A DNA stretch of 64,000 nucleotides, taken from positions 15,042-79,041 of the forward strand of contig DHKI01000003.1 of the NCBI GenBank assembly GCA_002404755.1. The letters run 5' to 3'. Shown in pieces: positions 61,601 through 64,000 of the stretch (positions are counted from its first letter, which is position 1; every line of letters begins with the position of its first letter). This stretch comes from Clostridiales bacterium UBA4698. GTDB lineage: Bacteria > Bacillota > Clostridia > TANB77 > UBA1234. The notes below the pieces were generated by a model. It worked only from the letters and a program-made list of their open reading frames with translations, ran no database searches and had not been told where the DNA came from. The translations under genes were made by a program, and so were the position numbers.

Positions 61601-63148
61601 TATGCTTCCTACCAATGGACCGTTATAATCTACATTGTATCCCATAAACGTTGCTGTCTCACCACTTGGGATGTTGTAGAAGAAGTTAAGTGAACTTGCA
61701 TATGCTCTCATTTTTTGATTAATTTCAAGAGCTTTTGCTTGCAATCTACTTTTTGCAATACTAGAGTTAGATGATTTTGCATATTCTTGAAGCTTATAAA
61801 ATACTTCCATATCTGCCTTTAATACTTCATCTAATTTTAAGTTTTCTGTTACATTACCTGTTTTTAACTCAAGTTTCTTATATGAGCTTTTTGATTTTGA
61901 TAATTGTAGATTTTTGCTAGGTGAATTGAAAGACTTAGTTCCAAATGCTTCATTAGTTATATCAAATGCAGTTCCACCATTTATACTTGCTCCACTAAAA
62001 TCAAGCCAATTTATACTGCCTGCATATTCGTTTCCATTATAATCTTTTGATTCATGTACTATATTGTACGAATTATTTGATTTTTCCTCTAATAGTTCAT
62101 AAGTAATTGTACCGTTGTACTTTCCATTAACATTTAAAGATACTTTCTTTACACCGCTAATAGAACCATAAACGTTTGCATCACCAGATATATATACTTT
62201 TTCACTTGTAGGTATTGGGTTACCGTTTATATCTACAGATGGATCATATACCTTAAATGTATCGTTATCTACTTTTGCAGATACGAAAGGTGAGTTTTCA
62301 CTTGCATCAACTGAAACTTCTGGTTCAGTTTGTTTTTCAGCATCAAAGCTGTATCCTGCCCAACCTGATGCACTAAAAGAAGTGCCTGTTGCAGACTCTA
62401 CCATTCCAATTACTTTACTATAAATTCCGCTTGAAACACTATCATATTCTAAAGAAACACAAGCATACTTTTCTGGGCTCTCTTCATAAATTTCAGTTTG
62501 CATTGTTGAAACATAGTTACCATTTAATGTACTATTATATTCACTATATACTCTTCCCCATAATTCTGCATTATGCCAATTATCTCCTGTTGCTTGTGAT
62601 ATGTTATTTTTCTCTTTATATTCTACAATTTCCTGATATGCCTCTAAGGTTGTTACTCTGTATGGAGTTCCCGTATCACCAAATGATATGATAAGGTAAG
62701 GCTCAACTATTAATTTAATATTGTACTTTTTGCTCTCAACCTTTTTAGCAGCTTCAGAATTTCCATATGCTCTTAGCATATCTACTACATCTTCTCTTAC
62801 TATTGTTATTTCTCCTGTAGGTGGTGTAACACCAGTACTACCAGTAGTCCACTTATAGTTCTTAATACCACCATAGCTTGCATTTGTATCACTATCAATT
62901 TCTTGAACAATATCTGTTGAAACTTCAGGTTGCGATGTCGAATCATATATTTTAACAGTATATCTTGTTCCAGAATATGGTCCCCTAATAACAAGTTGCG
63001 TTTTATTGCCTACTTGACTATTCCAAGCTTGATTTAGCGGATGTGAATATCCACTCGTATCATCCGCAATTGATATTCCCGCAATTGCAAGTATAATCAT
63101 TCCAATAAATACTACGCCTAATAATTTTTTTACTTTTTTACTTATCAC
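58619..63148 (-). CDS. Large secreted surface protein with duplicated modules
   Basis: A 1509-residue exported protein: signal peptide (about residues 8-28), an N-terminal region, then two related modules split by a Thr/Pro linker (TPTPTPSVTPPVVP). Each module begins with a beta domain (SGDANVYGSISGVKKVSLNV in the first, TGTSDLLGKIKGIEKWKVNF in the second) and includes a zinc-like Cys pair unit (CSICGKEY to HEC, and CDVCVQEY to HVC). The C-terminal third is beta-rich. No catalytic domain recognised. It starts with GTG at 63148 after AGGAGG. It follows an SLH-domain gene by 15 bases, so both are probably envelope partners. Confidence 0.72.
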   Translation of the reverse strand: MISKKVKKLLGVVFIGMIILAIAGISIADDTSGYSHPLNQAWNSQVGNKTQLVIRGPYSGTRYTVKIYDSTSQPEVSTDIVQEIDSDTNASYGGIKNYKWTTGSTGVTPPTGEITIVREDVVDMLRAYGNSEAAKKVESKKYNIKLIVEPYLIISFGDTGTPYRVTTLEAYQEIVEYKEKNNISQATGDNWHNAELWGRVYSEYNSTLNGNYVSTMQTEIYEESPEKYACVSLEYDSVSSGIYSKVIGMVESATGTSFSASGWAGYSFDAEKQTEPEVSVDASENSPFVSAKVDNDTFKVYDPSVDINGNPIPTSEKVYISGDANVYGSISGVKKVSLNVNGKYNGTITYELLEEKSNNSYNIVHESKDYNGNEYAGSINWLDFSGASINGGTAFDITNEAFGTKSFNSPSKNLQLSKSKSSYKKLELKTGNVTENLKLDEVLKADMEVFYKLQEYAKSSNSSIAKSRLQAKALEINQKMRAYASSLNFFYNIPSGETATFMGYNVDYNGPLVGSIYSFEQKDIQIPNTVDNRSKDNVYVSNGKIAGSSKEIVSPDFEKVNNIRVHTPITNITTFAVNGSTLIEGQNPEFKAGDKVKIKLEVDNDSEYYKKITGIDIKKYIKTAKIECSICGKEYTIGSSQKTVEHECTINDIDSVDISKIRTVVTAVNINSREPDSCAGSGKINLPDDEYALIKALSGDIEAPIITPTPTPSVTPPVVPDSRFQRVSDKVCNLQPTETLIVDNSKFKVRSGHAIPTSEPLTITGTSDLLGKIKGIEKWKVNFKRETGHSAEATYIVDYTVLYDYSYTSGEGEKEETIWVYDEEDGDYDTYSEAAARKSELEEDYTGVWIRTNTDDVTETVTMQASSIEFTYTGNAVAGSVNEVRTNSGVLIPGKTLAINNKVTVTYEPKYIPLDNYDSRVTGLGTYSFSGTYDSYEDAVKAIKDKTYTASDFYSVANDKGTVKVNGIEVDTEMANNCPILASKYPILAGKFGISGGKRSFKPSTGTIDIIPNNTNSGYPTSAIHKIIYGDGTRDEIYPFNGNVVKVHTPIYNDLTIESLEPNQLATESLRDGNKIVSLDEEFKATVTVHPNPASSWKYNDISNVEYYKYVEEVKIKCDVCVQEYVWTRTSGPDSNRAGSSKTFTHVCKPVPGKVDDNSKHKITSTVIAENIKTGGQTETSKKYNDSDNKYTIVQTKQIYVVGKIYDFKVRTTDDPAWKLENAAKTNAQLLSKLPIGEKGENLNTAYKNGIKLGYRAYFDLKTLGTASTNVKLTPKIYYVTSAGVIKDSSQFKLFYRDSSVKTSYKELNAQDIIIRMSMDKTNASTNNTDYSQELSYTLKKLNPTLDLKNVIELSGLVKPILLTSKNVFMTKYRGAYIESVPNVSRRWYGEIYVPASTVVTANNATPSDIVQGNSKVYKTGYLLVTFEPIESTINNISYLRYDYSKNSEWNDHAKASVLMQEKAGKTTIAIPGNNTLTVNVPNNKISAPVIIYDVSLRANNDYEQTGTH

Positions 63149-63163
63149 AGATTTTCACACCTC

Positions 63164-63784
63164 CTATTGATTAAACATTGCTGTATATAGTACCTTTGCT
63201 GCTTGTGCCCTTGATAGTCCATCTTGTGGTCTGAATGTACCATCTTCGAAGCCATTTATTAATCCGAATTTCATACAATTATCTATATACATCCTGCTAT
63301 CTTTATTTGTTATTTGTGCTTCATCTTTCATGCTTTTTATATATTTCTCATCTCTTGTAAGAACTTTTTCATTATTCTCTGCAAAATAATTTACATGAAA
63401 TAAGCATATTAATTTTGCTGCTTCTTCTCTTGTTATAATGCTTTCTAATTTTTCAGCATTATAATTATCTGCTACAAGTATTATTCTATCCAAAGTTTTT
63501 ACATAAGGCATTGCCCAATGCACTCCCTCTTCAGGCTTAGAATATTCATACGTTGGCCACATTGCCATTGATAACATTTTTATAAATTCGCCAGTTTTTA
63601 ACTTGTTGTTTGGCTTAAATGTTCCGTCCGCGTAGCCGTTAATTACTTTCAATTGATACATTCCATAAACATAGTTAACAGCCCAATGGTTCGCATCAAC
63701 ATCTGAAAAAGCATTTTGAGCATATGTAAACGAACTCATTAAAAGCATGCTAACTAATAATAAAAATGCAAAACTTTTCTTCAT
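63164..63784 (-). CDS. SLH-domain cell-surface protein
   Basis: A 206-residue exported protein: signal peptide (cleavage near residue 22) followed by S-layer homology repeats (AFSDVDANHWAVNYVYGMYQ, INGYADGTFKPNNKL, INGFEDGTFRPQDGLSRAQA). These bind secondary cell-wall polymers and tether surface layers. There is no further domain, so it may be a cell-wall anchor or adaptor for the giant protein encoded next. The ATG at 63784 follows GGGAGG. Confidence 0.9.
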   Translation of the reverse strand: MKKSFAFLLLVSMLLMSSFTYAQNAFSDVDANHWAVNYVYGMYQLKVINGYADGTFKPNNKLKTGEFIKMLSMAMWPTYEYSKPEEGVHWAMPYVKTLDRIILVADNYNAEKLESIITREEAAKLICLFHVNYFAENNEKVLTRDEKYIKSMKDEAQITNKDSRMYIDNCMKFGLINGFEDGTFRPQDGLSRAQAAKVLYTAMFNQ

Positions 63785-63889
63785 TTCTTATCAACCTCCC
63801 ATGAAATTTTATCATAGCTACGCTATCTTTTCATTATTTGTTACCATTTCTTAATATTTCTGTAATATTTTTGTAATATTTCAGAATAT

Positions 63890-63942
63890 TAAAAGACTGC
63901 AACCTCTCACACTTTTAAATCGTGCGTGAAGTTTCAGTCTTT
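63890..63942 (-). terminator. Hairpin upstream of the SLH gene
   Basis: AAAGACTG pairs with CAGTCTTT around an inner CACAC/GTGCG-type stem. It is probably the terminator of a gene beyond the window. The stretch 63785-63889 holds three TAATATTT-like repeats and no clear promoter. Confidence 0.65.
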
Positions 63943-64000
63943 AGAAATTTTTTAAAATATTAATTTTTCATATTATTTATTTTAAATTTTATGCCAATCC

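Overview
The window comes from a low-GC, spore-forming member of the Clostridia, probably an uncultured gut lineage. The pointers are the very AT-rich coding sequence, AGGAGG ribosome sites, RemA, SpoVS, GerW, a CIRCE/HrcA heat-shock operon, a T-box in front of valS, and intergenic sites that fit the sigma-E, sigma-G and sigma-K promoter consensus. Almost all genes lie on the minus strand, so operons read from high to low coordinates. No rRNA, tRNA, CRISPR array or transposase gene was found.

Layout from base 1: prfB (partial, with its programmed +1 shift) and secA; yicC-remA-rpoZ; rsmE and the hrcA-grpE-dnaK-dnaJ heat-shock block (1-11640); an HD-domain gene, rsmD, rnhB and a double-OB single-strand binding protein (11.9-15.7 kb); a helix-turn-helix/coiled-coil pair of foreign look (16.1-17.5 kb); cell-wall and sporulation genes (M14 peptidase, polysaccharide deacetylase, a Cys-rich protein), an ECF sigma factor coupled to a beta-propeller protein, and a metal ABC transporter (17.5-26.4 kb); envelope proteins, trmB, gerW and scpA (26.5-34 kb); punA, recX, recA, spoVS, ymdB, rny and a CarD regulator (34-42 kb); two more foreign-looking genes (42.3-43.3 kb); valS under T-box control (43.5-46.7 kb); a duplicated TPR-like/exported-protein cassette (46.8-49.2 kb); then a radical SAM protein, an LPG-synthase-like membrane protein, rluB, glgA, rluD, lspA, a DUF2298 membrane protein, a 1509-residue surface protein and an SLH-domain protein (49.4-63.8 kb).

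The most unusual signal concerns the codon CGG. In ordinary chromosomal genes I found CGG in frame at only six places, and at each one dropping the C (a +1 shift, so that GGN is read as Gly) gives the better protein. Four of these shifts are required to keep a recognisable product: two in the M14 peptidase, one in the ABC ATPase and one in a 58-residue membrane protein before valS. A fifth joins a ribosome site and an N-terminal membrane segment to the DUF2298 protein, and the sixth gives that protein a plausible C-terminus. In contrast, a few genes with their own strong promoters (710-1066, 16111-17001, 47322-48107) read CGG straight through as Arg. Either this lineage has lost normal CGG decoding and shifts at it, with recent imports still using it, or the assembly carries a very specific C-insertion artefact. 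Whole-genome counts and raw reads would decide.
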